Origin: an uncultured Anaerotruncus sp. | Lineage (GTDB): Bacteria > Bacillota > Clostridia > Oscillospirales > Ruminococcaceae | Assembly (NCBI GenBank): GCA_944385965.1 | Contig: CALWZG010000042.1 | Span: 1-64,000, forward strand | Direction of reading: 5' to 3' | Length of the DNA stretch: 64,000 nucleotides | In this document: positions 50,407-59,609 of the stretch, in pieces | Layout of the letters: the number at the start of each line of letters is the position of its first letter | Numbering within the stretch: the first letter of the stretch is position 1 | Position numbers and translations under genes: made by a program | Notes under the pieces: generated by a model | Seen by the model: only the letters and a program-made list of their open reading frames with translations | What the model was told of the DNA's origin: nothing | The model's database searches: none

Positions 50407-51342
50407 ATGTCCCTGGTAACCACTACCGAGATGTTTAAAAAAGCCTATGAGGGCGGTTACGCCATCGGCGCCTTTAACGTGAACAACATGGAAATTGTTC
50501 AGGGAATTACCGAGGCCGCTTCCGAGCTAAAGGCTCCTGTAATTCTTCAGGTATCCGCCGGCGCCCGTAAATACGCCAACCATACCTATCTGGTAAAGCT
50601 GGTGGAGGCTGCTGTTCATGAGACCGATATTCCCATCGCCCTGCATCTGGACCATGGCGCTGACTTCGATATCTGCAAAGCCTGCATTGATGGCGGATTT
50701 ACTTCTGTTATGATTGATGGTTCCTCCCGTTCTTTTGAGGAGAACATTGAGGTAACCCGCAAGGTAGTGGAGTACGCCCATGACCACGGTGTAGTTGTGG
50801 AGGCTGAGCTGGGAAAACTGGCCGGAATTGAGGACGCTGTGAATGTTTCCGATGAGGATGCCCAGTTTACCAATCCCAATGAGGTGGAGGAGTTCGTTAC
50901 CAAAACCGGTGTGGACTCTTTGGCCATCGCCATCGGTACCAGCCATGGCGCTTATAAGTTTAAACCAGGCCAGAAGCCTCAGCTGAGATTCGATATTCTG
51001 GAGGAAGTTGGAAAGCGTCTGCCTGGATTCCCTATCGTTCTCCATGGCGCTTCCTCTGTGCCTCAGGATTTGGTGAAGGTCATCAACCAGTACGGCGGCG
51101 CTATGCCTGACGCTATCGGCATCCCCGAGGATATGCTGCGCAAAGCCGCTACCATGGCTGTTTGCAAAATTAACATTGACTCCGACGTTCGCGTTGCCAT
51201 GACTGCCGCTATCCGCAAATATATGGCGGAGAATCCCAGCCATTTTGACCCTCGTCAGTATCTGGCTCCTGCCCGTACCGCTGTTAAGGATATGGTTTCT
51301 CACAAGATTCAAGAGGTTTTGGGCTGCGCTGGAAAGGCTTGA
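50407..51342 (+). CDS. fba: Class II fructose-bisphosphate aldolase
   Basis: This 311-residue enzyme cleaves fructose 1,6-bisphosphate in glycolysis. Class II marks are ALHLDHGADFDICKACIDGGFTSVMIDGSS with the zinc-binding histidine and the catalytic aspartate (about residues 80-109), VEAELGKLAGIEDA, IGTSHGAYKF and PIVLHGASSVPQDLV. The start is the ATG at 50407, with AAAAAGGAGTTGTTTAAC upstream. It has its own promoter and terminator and codon use suited to high expression, so it is probably a housekeeping gene rather than part of the glucarate cluster, although the cluster's product would need an aldolase. Confidence 0.93.
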   Translation: MSLVTTTEMFKKAYEGGYAIGAFNVNNMEIVQGITEAASELKAPVILQVSAGARKYANHTYLVKLVEAAVHETDIPIALHLDHGADFDICKACIDGGFTSVMIDGSSRSFEENIEVTRKVVEYAHDHGVVVEAELGKLAGIEDAVNVSDEDAQFTNPNEVEEFVTKTGVDSLAIAIGTSHGAYKFKPGQKPQLRFDILEEVGKRLPGFPIVLHGASSVPQDLVKVINQYGGAMPDAIGIPEDMLRKAATMAVCKINIDSDVRVAMTAAIRKYMAENPSHFDPRQYLAPARTAVKDMVSHKIQEVLGCAGKA

Positions 51343-51380
51343 TTTCCTTTTCCCATGACGAACCTTTTATAGAAACATTT

Positions 51381-51420
51381 CAAAAGCCCCATTCAAAACT
51401 GAATGGGGCTTTTGTTGTTT
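51381..51420 (+). terminator. Terminator after fba
   Basis: CAAAAGCCCCATTCA and TGAATGGGGCTTTTG form a perfect 15-bp hairpin around AAAC, followed by TTGTTTC. Confidence 0.9.
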
Positions 51421-51457
51421 CAAAGCAAAACAATCCTTTTGAAAGGGAGCTGTTATC

Positions 51458-51918
51458 TTGGAAGAAAATATTTTATATTTAACTCGTTTTGTGGTGTGGA
51501 ACAAAATCCTATAAGGACAGCTGCTTGGCATATTATAGAGGGTGATGGGACAGAGGATGACCCTGATATGCTGTGCCTGGAAGCTGCGTTTGATGTGGGG
51601 AAGGATTTGCATGAGGATACAGCCTTTCTGGAAGCGGAGCCATTCTGGAAAATCAATTTTTATCAGCTGAGAATTTCTGAAAAATCGCTGGGGCCAGGTT
51701 TTTGTTTGGAACAGCCCAATGAAAATCAGGATGTGGATGGAACCCTGTATTATACAGAGCATCAGCCTGCCATGGAGAATCGAATGGAGATTATGGCGGT
51801 TGAGGGCAGCCGTTTGAAAATCCGGTTGACGGGAGTTACAGAGGATGTGAATTATTACGATGGCTCCAAACCCAAAACCAGAATGGAGCTGGTTGGATGG
51901 TTCTATCGGAAAAAGTAG
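51458..51918 (+). pseudogene. Unknown small protein, probably frameshifted
   Basis: A 516-base open frame ends at 51918 (SKPKTRMELVGWFYRKK), but its first ATG (51403) falls inside the fba terminator. A much better start, TTG at 51458 with GAAAGGGAG eight bases upstream, lies in another frame and reads LEENILYLTRFVVWNK before stopping at 51512. Joining that frame to the longer one near 51500-51510 would give a protein of about 150 residues. I therefore infer one indel; a sequencing error is equally possible. I do not recognise the family. Its last 60 residues look like a beta-rich domain. Confidence 0.55.
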
Positions 51919-51979
51919 TGCTGTCTGGGAGATATGTATTATGATACAAAACGCTGAGGTGGGTGTCCCACCATACCGG

Positions 51980-52567
51980 CTAAATGCCTCCGCCGCTTAA
52001 ATCATAGCGGTCTGTAATATCCTGACCTTGCGCATTATAGAGGATTACTTCATCAAGATTCAAATGGGCTTCCTCTGTGTGAGGATCAATTTCCCCATAA
52101 ACCAGAAAGCGGGGCTTTGAGGGAATTTCTAGATGGTAGGTTTTTCCGCTTAAAATGAACGCCATATCTGTGATTTCCATGGAAGTGTTCCTGCCACCAA
52201 ACAGCAGATATTTTTTTCCGTCATACATTATGGTCCCGCTTCTGAAATCGCCGCCGCCATAGCCAAGCTTTTCAATCTTATACCGTCCAAGCAGATTTTC
52301 TGCCAGAAGGACACGCCCCAAATCTTCGTTTATCTCAATCAGCAGAACCTTTTTCTTACCAAATGTTACAGAGTCATAGACTTGAATCATAGGGGAGTGG
52401 GGCATACGGTATCCCCGATTGTAAAAATCAGTGATACTCTCATTTAAATTGCTCAAATCCGGCTCAATGGGGCAGGTCCATAAATCCACAATCCACATCA
52501 GCGCACCCATAAAAAGGACCACAATCCCCACAATCAGTCCGGTCTTTAAATGCTTTTTATGTCCCAT
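51980..52567 (-). CDS. Membrane-anchored protein of unknown function
   Basis: This 195-residue protein has one N-terminal membrane helix (about residues 9-31) and an external domain of about 160 residues rich in beta strands (GTIMYDGKKYLLFGG and TYHLEIPSKPRFLVYGEIDP). I do not recognise the family. The ATG at 52567 has GGGGAGGTTCAAACAG upstream. It is convergent with the frameshifted gene and follows tRNA-Pro on the same strand, but a terminator lies between. Confidence 0.65.
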   Translation of the reverse strand: MGHKKHLKTGLIVGIVVLFMGALMWIVDLWTCPIEPDLSNLNESITDFYNRGYRMPHSPMIQVYDSVTFGKKKVLLIEINEDLGRVLLAENLLGRYKIEKLGYGGGDFRSGTIMYDGKKYLLFGGRNTSMEITDMAFILSGKTYHLEIPSKPRFLVYGEIDPHTEEAHLNLDEVILYNAQGQDITDRYDLSGGGI

Positions 52568-52605
52568 CTGTTTGAACCTCCCCGCTGCAATCACTATAAA
52601 ACAAT

Positions 52606-52643
52606 AAATCCGAACACATAATCAAAAGAATGTGTTCGGATTT
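52606..52643 (-). terminator. Terminator after tRNA-Pro
   Basis: AAATCCGAACACAT and ATGTGTTCGGATTT form a perfect 14-bp stem around a 10-base loop. On the minus strand ATTGTTTTATAG follows. It is 10 bases beyond the tRNA. Confidence 0.85.
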
Positions 52644-52652
52644 ACCAATATT

Positions 52653-52729
52653 TGGTCCGAATAGCGGGACTTGAACCCACGGCCTCTACCACCCCAAGGT
52701 AGCGCGCTACCAAACTGCGCCATATCCGG
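52653..52729 (-). tRNA. tRNA-Pro(GGG)
   Basis: On the minus strand the acceptor CCGGATA pairs with TATTCGG, the D-arm is GCGCAGTTTGGTAGCGC, the anticodon stem CTACC/GGTAG encloses TTGGGGT (anticodon GGG), the T-arm contains GGGTTCAAGTCCC, the discriminator is A, and CCA is encoded. The length is 77 bases. Confidence 0.93.
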
Positions 52730-52751
52730 ATAAGAATTTTAGTGCTTAATT

Positions 52752-52780
52752 ATTATAGCATCTGTTGCTGATAAAATCAA
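52752..52780 (-). promoter_or_regulatory. Promoter of tRNA-Pro
   Basis: On the minus strand TTGATT and a perfect TATAAT are separated by 17 bases, 23 bases before the tRNA. Confidence 0.75.
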
Positions 52781-52888
52781 GTCTTTTTTTATTTTTTGTT
52801 GTTTCTTGTATATTGCGGTTTTTTCTGGAAAATTATAAAGCCTATTAGCAGCGATTCGTACAAAAAGTGGAAAAAATTTTGTAAAAGC

Positions 52889-52917
52889 TTGACAGTAAAG
52901 CAGGTCAGGCTTAATAT
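52889..52917 (+). promoter_or_regulatory. Promoter of the ABC exporter pair
   Basis: A perfect TTGACA and TAATAT are separated by 17 bases, 58 bases before the first exporter gene. Confidence 0.75.
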
Positions 52918-52975
52918 AAAGAAAGAAACTATCCTGATTTAGTGGATTTTAAAAAATAACGTTGAGGTAGGGATT

Positions 52976-54724
52976 ATGTTACTTTTAAATCGGACTTTAA
53001 TTCGGATGGCCAAAGGGCTTTGGGGCTGGATTTTGGCGATAGTTGGATTAAAAATGATTACCTTGATGGGAACCGCCTTGTTTGCCGGGGCGATTTCCGG
53101 ATTTTTGGGGAATCTGTACAGCCCCATGTTTACCGCCGCTGAAGCGGGCAGGGCAATTTTATCCGCTCTGTGGGCGGCGGCACTGATGTTTGTGTCGGAG
53201 CTGCTCACCGGGGAGGCGGAATATCGCTGCAACGCAAAAGCCAATCATTCCCTGCGCACCCAGATTTTCTCAAAAACTCTGGAATTGGATGTGGGAAACA
53301 TCGAGAAGATTGGTCCAGTATCTGCCATTACCTCCTCGGTGGATGGGGTGGAGCAGATGCAGGTGTATTACAGCAAGTACCTGCCAGGGCTGATTTACTG
53401 TGTCTGCGCCCCCATTTACCTGTTTTTTCAAATGCGGCAGGCTTCTCTCACGGTCGCCAGCGCTTTATGTCTGATTTCCTTGGTTTTACTGCCTCTGAAC
53501 AATGTTTTTCGGGTACGTATTGAGCGGCTGAAAACGGAGTATTGGTCGGCGATGGAGGACCTTACCAGCTATTATCTGGAAAGTGTACAGGGTTTGACCA
53601 CCTTTAAGCTGTATCAGCAAGACCAAGCCCGGTCGAAAACCCTGTCTCAAAAAGCGATGGCTTTCCACCGGAAGATTATGGATGTGATGAAGGTAAACTT
53701 TTCCTCCTTCCTGCTGACGGATGGACTGATTTACGGGGCAGTGGTGCTGGCGGGCGGAATCGTCTGCTGGGATTTGCTTCAAGGCTCCATCTCCTTTAGC
53801 GACGCTTTGATGGTGCTGCTTTTGTCTTACGGCTTTTTCTCATCGGTGCGCCAGCTGATGAACGCAACTCATACCGCTTTGGCGGGGGTATCCGCCGCCG
53901 ATAAGGTGGAGGCCCTGTTGAATATGGATACCTCCCGGCCTTATGAGCCTTCCCGCCCGATGGAACCAAACCCATTCGCTGGGATTCGGATGGAGCATGT
54001 GCGGTACGCTTATCCTGGGCGGGTGCCAGCTCTGAAAGATATTTCTCTCACCATCCCCAAAGGGAAGGTGACCGCTTTGGTAGGATTGTCTGGCTGCGGA
54101 AAAAGCACCATAGCTGGGCTGCTGATGAGATTTTTTGACCCGGCAGAAGGCCGAATTTTACTGGAGGGGCAGGACTATCTAAGTCTGACCCCGGAGGAAC
54201 TGCGTCAGAGGGTGATTATGGTTCCTCAGCAGGTCAGCCTGTTCAGCGGAACGATCGCCGACAATCTGAGGCTGGCTTCCCCAAAGGCCACAGATGAGGA
54301 GCTGATGGAATCTTTGGAGGAGGTGCGTCTGGCCGACTGGGTTCGAGCCCAGCCCAAAGGCCTGTATACCCAGGTAGGGGACGCTGGGGGAAAGCTCTCA
54401 GGGGGACAGCGGCAAAAAATAGGCATTGCCAGAGCGCTGCTGCGCCAGGGGGAATATATTATTTTTGACGAGTCCACCTCCAGCGTGGATGTGGACAGCG
54501 AGCGGGAAATCTGGGCGTGTATCCAGCGTCTGGCCCTCAAGCGAACCCTGATTATCATTTCTCACCGGCTTTCCTCCATCCGGGACGCGGACCAGATTTA
54601 TGTGCTTTCCGGCGGGGAGGTGGCCCAGCAAGGGCGCCATCAGCAGTTGATGGAGCAGCCAGGGCTTTACCGCCAACTGGTGAAGGAGCAAAATCAACTG
54701 GAAGGAGGCGGTCTCTGTGGCTAA
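52976..54724 (+). CDS. ABC exporter half-transporter, CydD-like
   Basis: This 582-residue protein fuses a six-helix membrane domain (about residues 1-320) to an ATPase domain with Walker A GLSGCGKST (about 369), signature LSGGQRQKI (about 474) and Walker B EYIIFDESTSSVD. It forms a heterodimer with the next gene, which overlaps it by eight bases. The pair resembles the CydDC group that exports thiols (cysteine, glutathione), but such pairs are also common multidrug or unknown exporters in clostridia. No cytochrome bd gene is near. The ATG has a weak ribosome site (TTGAGGTAGGGATT). Confidence 0.85.
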   Translation: MLLLNRTLIRMAKGLWGWILAIVGLKMITLMGTALFAGAISGFLGNLYSPMFTAAEAGRAILSALWAAALMFVSELLTGEAEYRCNAKANHSLRTQIFSKTLELDVGNIEKIGPVSAITSSVDGVEQMQVYYSKYLPGLIYCVCAPIYLFFQMRQASLTVASALCLISLVLLPLNNVFRVRIERLKTEYWSAMEDLTSYYLESVQGLTTFKLYQQDQARSKTLSQKAMAFHRKIMDVMKVNFSSFLLTDGLIYGAVVLAGGIVCWDLLQGSISFSDALMVLLLSYGFFSSVRQLMNATHTALAGVSAADKVEALLNMDTSRPYEPSRPMEPNPFAGIRMEHVRYAYPGRVPALKDISLTIPKGKVTALVGLSGCGKSTIAGLLMRFFDPAEGRILLEGQDYLSLTPEELRQRVIMVPQQVSLFSGTIADNLRLASPKATDEELMESLEEVRLADWVRAQPKGLYTQVGDAGGKLSGGQRQKIGIARALLRQGEYIIFDESTSSVDVDSEREIWACIQRLALKRTLIIISHRLSSIRDADQIYVLSGGEVAQQGRHQQLMEQPGLYRQLVKEQNQLEGGGLCG

Positions 54725-56417
54725 CCGATTTCAATACACCATCCCGGAAATGACCGGACGGCTGGTTCGCTTTGCCTCCCCGGTCAAAGGGGTGCTGACC
54801 ATTTCCACCCTGGCCAGCATTGTGGGGAATTTGGCCCAGATGGGCCTGATGGGATTTGGAGCCTTGCTGGTTCTTGGATGCGCTGGGAAACTTTCAGGCT
54901 CCCTTTGGCTGTATGGGGGCGGCATGGGGCTTTCCGCCCTGCTGATTGTGGTGTGCAGATATTTGGAAGGAATGTTTTCCCATGTAGGGGCTTACCGTCT
55001 GCTGGCCCATCTAAGAACCCACCTGTTTGACACCATCCGCCGGCTGGCACCAGCCTGTCTGATGGACCGGCAGAAGGGGGAGATTCTCAACATCGCAGTC
55101 TCAGATATTGAGACCATAGAGTTCTTTTTCGCCCATACCATCGGCCCTATGGTTACAGTGGTACTGCTTCCATGTGTGTCCTTGGCGTTGGCTTTCTACT
55201 ACAATCCTTTATTCGCTGGGGTTTTACTGCCGGTCTACCTGATTATCAGTGTGTTGCTTCCCTTGTTAGCCATTCGAGCGGGACGTCCCATTGGCCTGAG
55301 CTACCGGGAACGGTTGGGAGAACTGAAATCTTTGGTATTGGAAAGTGTCTATGGAATGAAAGACATCCAAATTTTTGGCTGCGGGCCGGAGCGTCTGAGA
55401 ATGGTTCAGGAAAAAAACCGGGAGATTAACAAGGCTTCCCATCTGTTGACCCTGCATCGCCAAACAGTTTCCTCCGCCCCCACCTTTTTTGTGTATCTGG
55501 CCCGGATTTTGATTATTGGGGCGGCCTCTTGGTTAGCCGCCCACGGAGGGACCAACCCTGTGGGGACGGTTGTGATTTCCTTTGTGGCTACCGCCTCTTT
55601 TTCCTCTACCCAGTCCCTTACCACGGTGATTTCCAGCTTGTTGGAAACCTTCGCCGCCGCCGAGAGGTTGTTTCTCATTGAGGATACCCCACCTGAGATT
55701 ACACAGGTGGACCACCCAGAACCTATGGGATCAATCCAGTCCATCCAATTTGAGGATACAAAGTTCTCCTATGGGGAAGGTGGAAAAATTCTGGATGGAT
55801 TTGATTTGGAGATTCGGGCAGGAGAAAAAATCGGGGTGATTGGGGAAAGCGGTACCGGAAAATCCACTATTCTGCGGCTGCTGCTTCGGTTCTGGAACCC
55901 TACCGGCGGCGCCATCAAGCTCAACGGAATCCCCATTGAACAGACCTCCTTGACAGAACTGCGCCAGCGGATTGCCATGCTGGAGCAGGACACCTTCCTT
56001 TTTAATGGCACCATCGGTGAGAATATCGCTTTGGGGAAACCGGAGGCCACCCTGGAGGAAATCCGTCAAGCGGCCAAACGGGCGGGTATTGATGAATTTA
56101 TTTCCACACTGCCAGATGGGTATGAAACTCAGATGGGACAGATGGGGGCTCGCCTGTCAGGAGGGGAACGGCAGCGGGTGGGTATCGCCCGAGCTATGCT
56201 CATAAACCCGGATGTACTGGTGATGGATGAGCCTACCAGCAGCTTGGATGCCCTCCATGAGAAAGAGCTGCTGAAAACCCTGGAACGGGAATATCAGGAC
56301 AAGACCTTAATCATTGTGTCCCATCGAATGTCCACCCTGATCGGATGCGACCGAGTGATTCGTTTAGAAAAAGGGAAAGCTGTTCCAGTTGAAAACCTTG
56401 AAGATCTTTGGCTCTGA
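54717..56417 (+). CDS. ABC exporter half-transporter, CydC-like
   Basis: This 566-residue partner of the preceding protein has a six-helix domain (about residues 1-320) and an ATPase domain with Walker A GESGTGKST (about 378), signature LSGGERQRV (about 481) and Walker B VLVMDEPTSSLD (about 501). Its start is GTG, preceded by GAAGGAGGCGGTCTCT and overlapping the first gene by eight bases. Both ATP sites carry the usual catalytic glutamate. The substrate is not evident. A strong terminator hairpin follows at 56452. Confidence 0.87.
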   Translation: MANRFQYTIPEMTGRLVRFASPVKGVLTISTLASIVGNLAQMGLMGFGALLVLGCAGKLSGSLWLYGGGMGLSALLIVVCRYLEGMFSHVGAYRLLAHLRTHLFDTIRRLAPACLMDRQKGEILNIAVSDIETIEFFFAHTIGPMVTVVLLPCVSLALAFYYNPLFAGVLLPVYLIISVLLPLLAIRAGRPIGLSYRERLGELKSLVLESVYGMKDIQIFGCGPERLRMVQEKNREINKASHLLTLHRQTVSSAPTFFVYLARILIIGAASWLAAHGGTNPVGTVVISFVATASFSSTQSLTTVISSLLETFAAAERLFLIEDTPPEITQVDHPEPMGSIQSIQFEDTKFSYGEGGKILDGFDLEIRAGEKIGVIGESGTGKSTILRLLLRFWNPTGGAIKLNGIPIEQTSLTELRQRIAMLEQDTFLFNGTIGENIALGKPEATLEEIRQAAKRAGIDEFISTLPDGYETQMGQMGARLSGGERQRVGIARAMLINPDVLVMDEPTSSLDALHEKELLKTLEREYQDKTLIIVSHRMSTLIGCDRVIRLEKGKAVPVENLEDLWL

Positions 56418-56451
56418 GAAAATCCTGGCCGATCTTTAATATATATGGATA

Positions 56452-56489
56452 AAATATGGGCTAAAAATATAATTTTTTAGCCCATATTT
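56452..56489. terminator. Terminator after the ABC exporter pair
   Basis: AAATATGGGCTAAAAA and TTTTTAGCCCATATTT form a perfect 16-bp stem around a 6-base loop. A and T runs within the stem let it work in both directions. Confidence 0.8.
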
Positions 56490-56562
56490 CATCTTTACCA
56501 ACAGCTCTAACTCTTGATACGCTGCTGTCTTTTTGATAAAGGAGAATTTCGTTTGCAGAAAT

Positions 56563-57117
56563 TCAGAGGTCCTGTGGCTGCTCACAATATTTCAAATATT
56601 CGTTTAACAAAGAAGATTTGGGATTTAAGCGTAATGCTCTACTGGATTCCTCTCCATCTGGCGGTGCGATTTCTACATTGATGACAACATTTTCCCGTTG
56701 AGAACCAGTGCCAAAGAATCCAGCTTGGTCAAGCCTTTTCATTGCTTTTTCCATTGAAGTGACTCGGATTTTCCATTCAATATCATAAAGTTCATCAATG
56801 GATAATCCTTTTCTTCTTTCATCCAGCAATACATTGACTTCATTAAAAAATTCGTCATATCCATAAACAGCATAAGGAGAGTCTGCGTAATCCCATTTCC
56901 ACCAGACTTTATCTTCATCAGCAATTTTATTATCAACGATTGATTTTTCTAATGCTTCATAAGACCATGCCGAAATATAAGGGTGCAGCCCTTCATCAAA
57001 TATAAAAGCATAGTAATAGAAGTGTTCATTATAAGTTTTTCTCAAAGCGGAGAAAGAATGATTTAAAGCTGTTACAAAAACCTCAACAAGTTCATGATTG
57101 TATTTTTCCATATTCAT
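56563..57117 (-). CDS. DUF4303 family protein
   Basis: This 184-residue protein resembles the DUF4303 family (HSFSALRKTYNEHFYYYAFIFDEGLHPYISAWSYEALEKS at the start, KWDYADSPYAVYGYDEFF in the middle). DUF4303 proteins occur near polymorphic toxins and may act as immunity or toxin-linked proteins; the role is not settled. The DNA is clearly more AT-rich than its neighbours, which suggests transfer. No toxin gene is adjacent. It is divergent from the cas operon. Confidence 0.8.
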   Translation of the reverse strand: MNMEKYNHELVEVFVTALNHSFSALRKTYNEHFYYYAFIFDEGLHPYISAWSYEALEKSIVDNKIADEDKVWWKWDYADSPYAVYGYDEFFNEVNVLLDERRKGLSIDELYDIEWKIRVTSMEKAMKRLDQAGFFGTGSQRENVVINVEIAPPDGEESSRALRLNPKSSLLNEYLKYCEQPQDL

Positions 57118-57261
57118 CCCATCTTTCTATAAATTCTAATTTATTTTACTACGATTCCTGGAATATGGAAATAATCTGTTTTTTTACTTGATTTTCCATA
57201 AAGGTACTACCACTTTACTATACCACTACAATCATAAAATCATGGGAAGTAGCTGATAAAC

Positions 57262-59466
57262 ATGACATATTACGCAAAATCCTCCCAAAAGGATGGTACA
57301 CAGGAAACCGTCCACAAACATTCACAGACAGTAGAATTCCTTGCCCGGACATACGGAAGGGCTTTTGGCGAGGAAATTATGGCAGGACTATGCGGGCTAT
57401 TCCATGATTTTGGCAAGTACAGTTGGGCCTTTCAAAAGGTATTACAGGGTATGCAGACAGGCGTCGACCATGCCATTTGCGGGGCAGCATTTCTATACTC
57501 TTTTCGAAAAAAAGTATTCCGCCCTATTATAGAGGCGATTGCCGCTCATCATACCCACCTTGTGAGCCAGGAGGATTTGGCTGGGGTGTTGGAAACGGTC
57601 CTAAGAACAGACAGCCCAGTCACTACCCTCTGCGGAAAACAGGCAGCGCTGTACGGTATGAAGGCTTATCAGAAAGCGGCAGAAGCCTTTCAGACAGATT
57701 TTCCGGATTTCCGATTTCCCAACATAAAAGCTTTGTCGTCCCAAAATTCCCTGACCAAACAGAAAGACTCTATGTTATACACCCGGATGTTGTTTTCTTG
57801 TCTGGTCGACGCTGATTACACAGTATCCTCCGGTGTTTTCTTGGAAGAAAATCTGTCACTGGATGTTCCTGCGAGCTTACACAACCTATACACCTATTGT
57901 GAGGATCTTCGATCAAATTCCAGGGCCGATCCTGTGCTGAACCGTTTCCGAAACCAACTGTTTGAACGCTGCGGGCAGGCGGGAGAACAGGATGGAGGCT
58001 TATTCACATTGACCGCTCCCACCGGTACCGGAAAAACCTTAGCGCTCCTTCATTTTGCCTTGCGCCACTGTCAATACACTGGTAAGCGCAGAATCATCGT
58101 GGTACTGCCCTTTCTCAGCTTGATTGAACAGAGCGCACAGGTATACCGGAAAATCATCCCCCAGGTCATAGAAGACCACAGTCAGTCTGGACTATCAGAG
58201 GAGATGAGAGAACACGCCGCTCGCTGGGATCAGCCCTTTCTCATCACCACCTCTGTGCGTTTTTTTGAGTCTCTATTTTCTGACCACCCTGCCGACTGTC
58301 GAAAGTTACATAATCTGGCCAACAGTGTGATTCTGTTTGATGAAGCCCAAAGCCTTCCAATTTCCCTGCTGGCCCCCACGCTGAAAGCTGTGGAGGAGCT
58401 ATGTACCCATTATAGGTGCAGTATGGTCTTTTCTACTGCTACCCAACCTGACTATACCAAACTCCTGAAAACCCATTGGCCTGCCGTAGAGCTATTGCCA
58501 GATCACCAAAACTTTTATGAAGCTCTTCGCCGTACAGAGGTCCAATGGGAAATTCATACACCAATACCTCTGGAAGAAATCGCTGACCGAATGGCGCAAA
58601 ATCGGAATGTATGTGCTATTGTCAACCTCCGTGTCCATGCGCGGAAACTCTACCAGGCATTGGCAGAACGTTGTCCACAGGAGGAATTGTTCCTGCTCAG
58701 CACGGACCTTTGCCCAGCACACCGTATGGAAGTAATTCAGGCCATTCACCAGCGGCAGAAAGCAAATCTTCCTTGTCGGGTGGTATCAACCCAGTGTATT
58801 GAAGCTGGTGTGGATTTGGATTTTGATAAGATGTACCGCGCGCTGGCACCGCTGGAAGCCATTATTCAGGCCGCTGGACGGTGCAACCGGAACGGCACAG
58901 CAGCCTGGGGGGAAATCTGTGTCTTTGTCCCGGAGGAAGAGCGGCTTTATCCCGATTCTAACTATGAAAATGGGGCGACTCTCGTCCGTGCTATGCAGAT
59001 GCAGCAGCCCATAGACCTTCACGATCCTGACTCTATCCGTCGGTATTACAGAGAGCTATTTGGTACCTTTCGGGGTGACACTAAATCCCAAGCTTTAGAA
59101 AAGGCCATTACCCAGCGAGATTTTCCGGCGGTTGCTCAAACCTATCAGCTCATTGAACAACGAGGACTCCAGGTGCTGGTGCCCTATGAAGGACAGAGGG
59201 AACTCTATCGGAAACTGCGCGCTGAAGCGCTGGAAAAGGGCCTGACCAAAGCCCTGCTGCGGTTGGCTGCACCGCTGACCGTCACCTGTTATGACCGGGA
59301 ACTGGCAGAACGTATCTGTGAACCCCTGTATTTTGTCGACACAGGCCGTTTGGAAAAGCGGGAAAGCCCTTATTATGTGATTCTTTCCGGTCAGGAAGGC
59401 TGCTATGACCCTAAAATAGGGTTCTGTCCGCCAACGGAACAGGAGCCACAAAACTTATTCTGGTAA
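57262..59466 (+). CDS. cas3: CRISPR-associated helicase-nuclease Cas3 (type I-C)
   Basis: This 734-residue effector degrades target DNA once Cascade has bound it. It has an N-terminal HD nuclease domain (HKHSQTVEFLA, FHDFGKYSW about residue 46, AHHTHLV) and a superfamily 2 helicase with Walker A TAPTGTGKTLALL (about 251), the DEAQ box (about 359) and the later STQCIEAGVDLDFDKMYRALAPLEAIIQAAGRCNRNG motif VI region. All catalytic residues I can see are present. It is the first gene of the locus. The ribosome site is weak (GGGAAGTAGCTGATAAAC). Confidence 0.95.
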   Translation: MTYYAKSSQKDGTQETVHKHSQTVEFLARTYGRAFGEEIMAGLCGLFHDFGKYSWAFQKVLQGMQTGVDHAICGAAFLYSFRKKVFRPIIEAIAAHHTHLVSQEDLAGVLETVLRTDSPVTTLCGKQAALYGMKAYQKAAEAFQTDFPDFRFPNIKALSSQNSLTKQKDSMLYTRMLFSCLVDADYTVSSGVFLEENLSLDVPASLHNLYTYCEDLRSNSRADPVLNRFRNQLFERCGQAGEQDGGLFTLTAPTGTGKTLALLHFALRHCQYTGKRRIIVVLPFLSLIEQSAQVYRKIIPQVIEDHSQSGLSEEMREHAARWDQPFLITTSVRFFESLFSDHPADCRKLHNLANSVILFDEAQSLPISLLAPTLKAVEELCTHYRCSMVFSTATQPDYTKLLKTHWPAVELLPDHQNFYEALRRTEVQWEIHTPIPLEEIADRMAQNRNVCAIVNLRVHARKLYQALAERCPQEELFLLSTDLCPAHRMEVIQAIHQRQKANLPCRVVSTQCIEAGVDLDFDKMYRALAPLEAIIQAAGRCNRNGTAAWGEICVFVPEEERLYPDSNYENGATLVRAMQMQQPIDLHDPDSIRRYYRELFGTFRGDTKSQALEKAITQRDFPAVAQTYQLIEQRGLQVLVPYEGQRELYRKLRAEALEKGLTKALLRLAAPLTVTCYDRELAERICEPLYFVDTGRLEKRESPYYVILSGQEGCYDPKIGFCPPTEQEPQNLFW

Positions 59467-59483
59467 TTTGTGGAAATTTTTCA

Positions 59484-59511
59484 TTGAAAACAAGATAAAA
59501 ATATTTATACT
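59484..59511 (+). promoter_or_regulatory. Possible promoter of the Cascade genes
   Basis: TTGAAA and TATACT are separated by 16 bases in an AT-rich gap of 143 bases between cas3 and cas5c. It would allow the Cascade genes to be expressed separately from cas3. Confidence 0.45.
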
Positions 59512-59609
59512 TTAATTAACCTAGTTTTCATTAGGTGAGGAATTGAACCCATTATAGTGTTGCAAAAGCTTTGCGCATCTATGTACAAAGCAAAAAAGGA
59601 GGGAATGGT

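Noticed and set aside
50407-51342. The aldolase as the retro-aldol step of the glucarate pathway
   Set aside because: It has its own promoter and terminator and all marks of glycolytic class II fructose-bisphosphate aldolase. Ketodeoxyglucarate aldolases are a different family.
52976-56417. Firm assignment of the ABC pair as CydDC
   Set aside because: No cytochrome bd genes are adjacent, and similar heterodimeric exporters of unknown substrate are common in clostridia.
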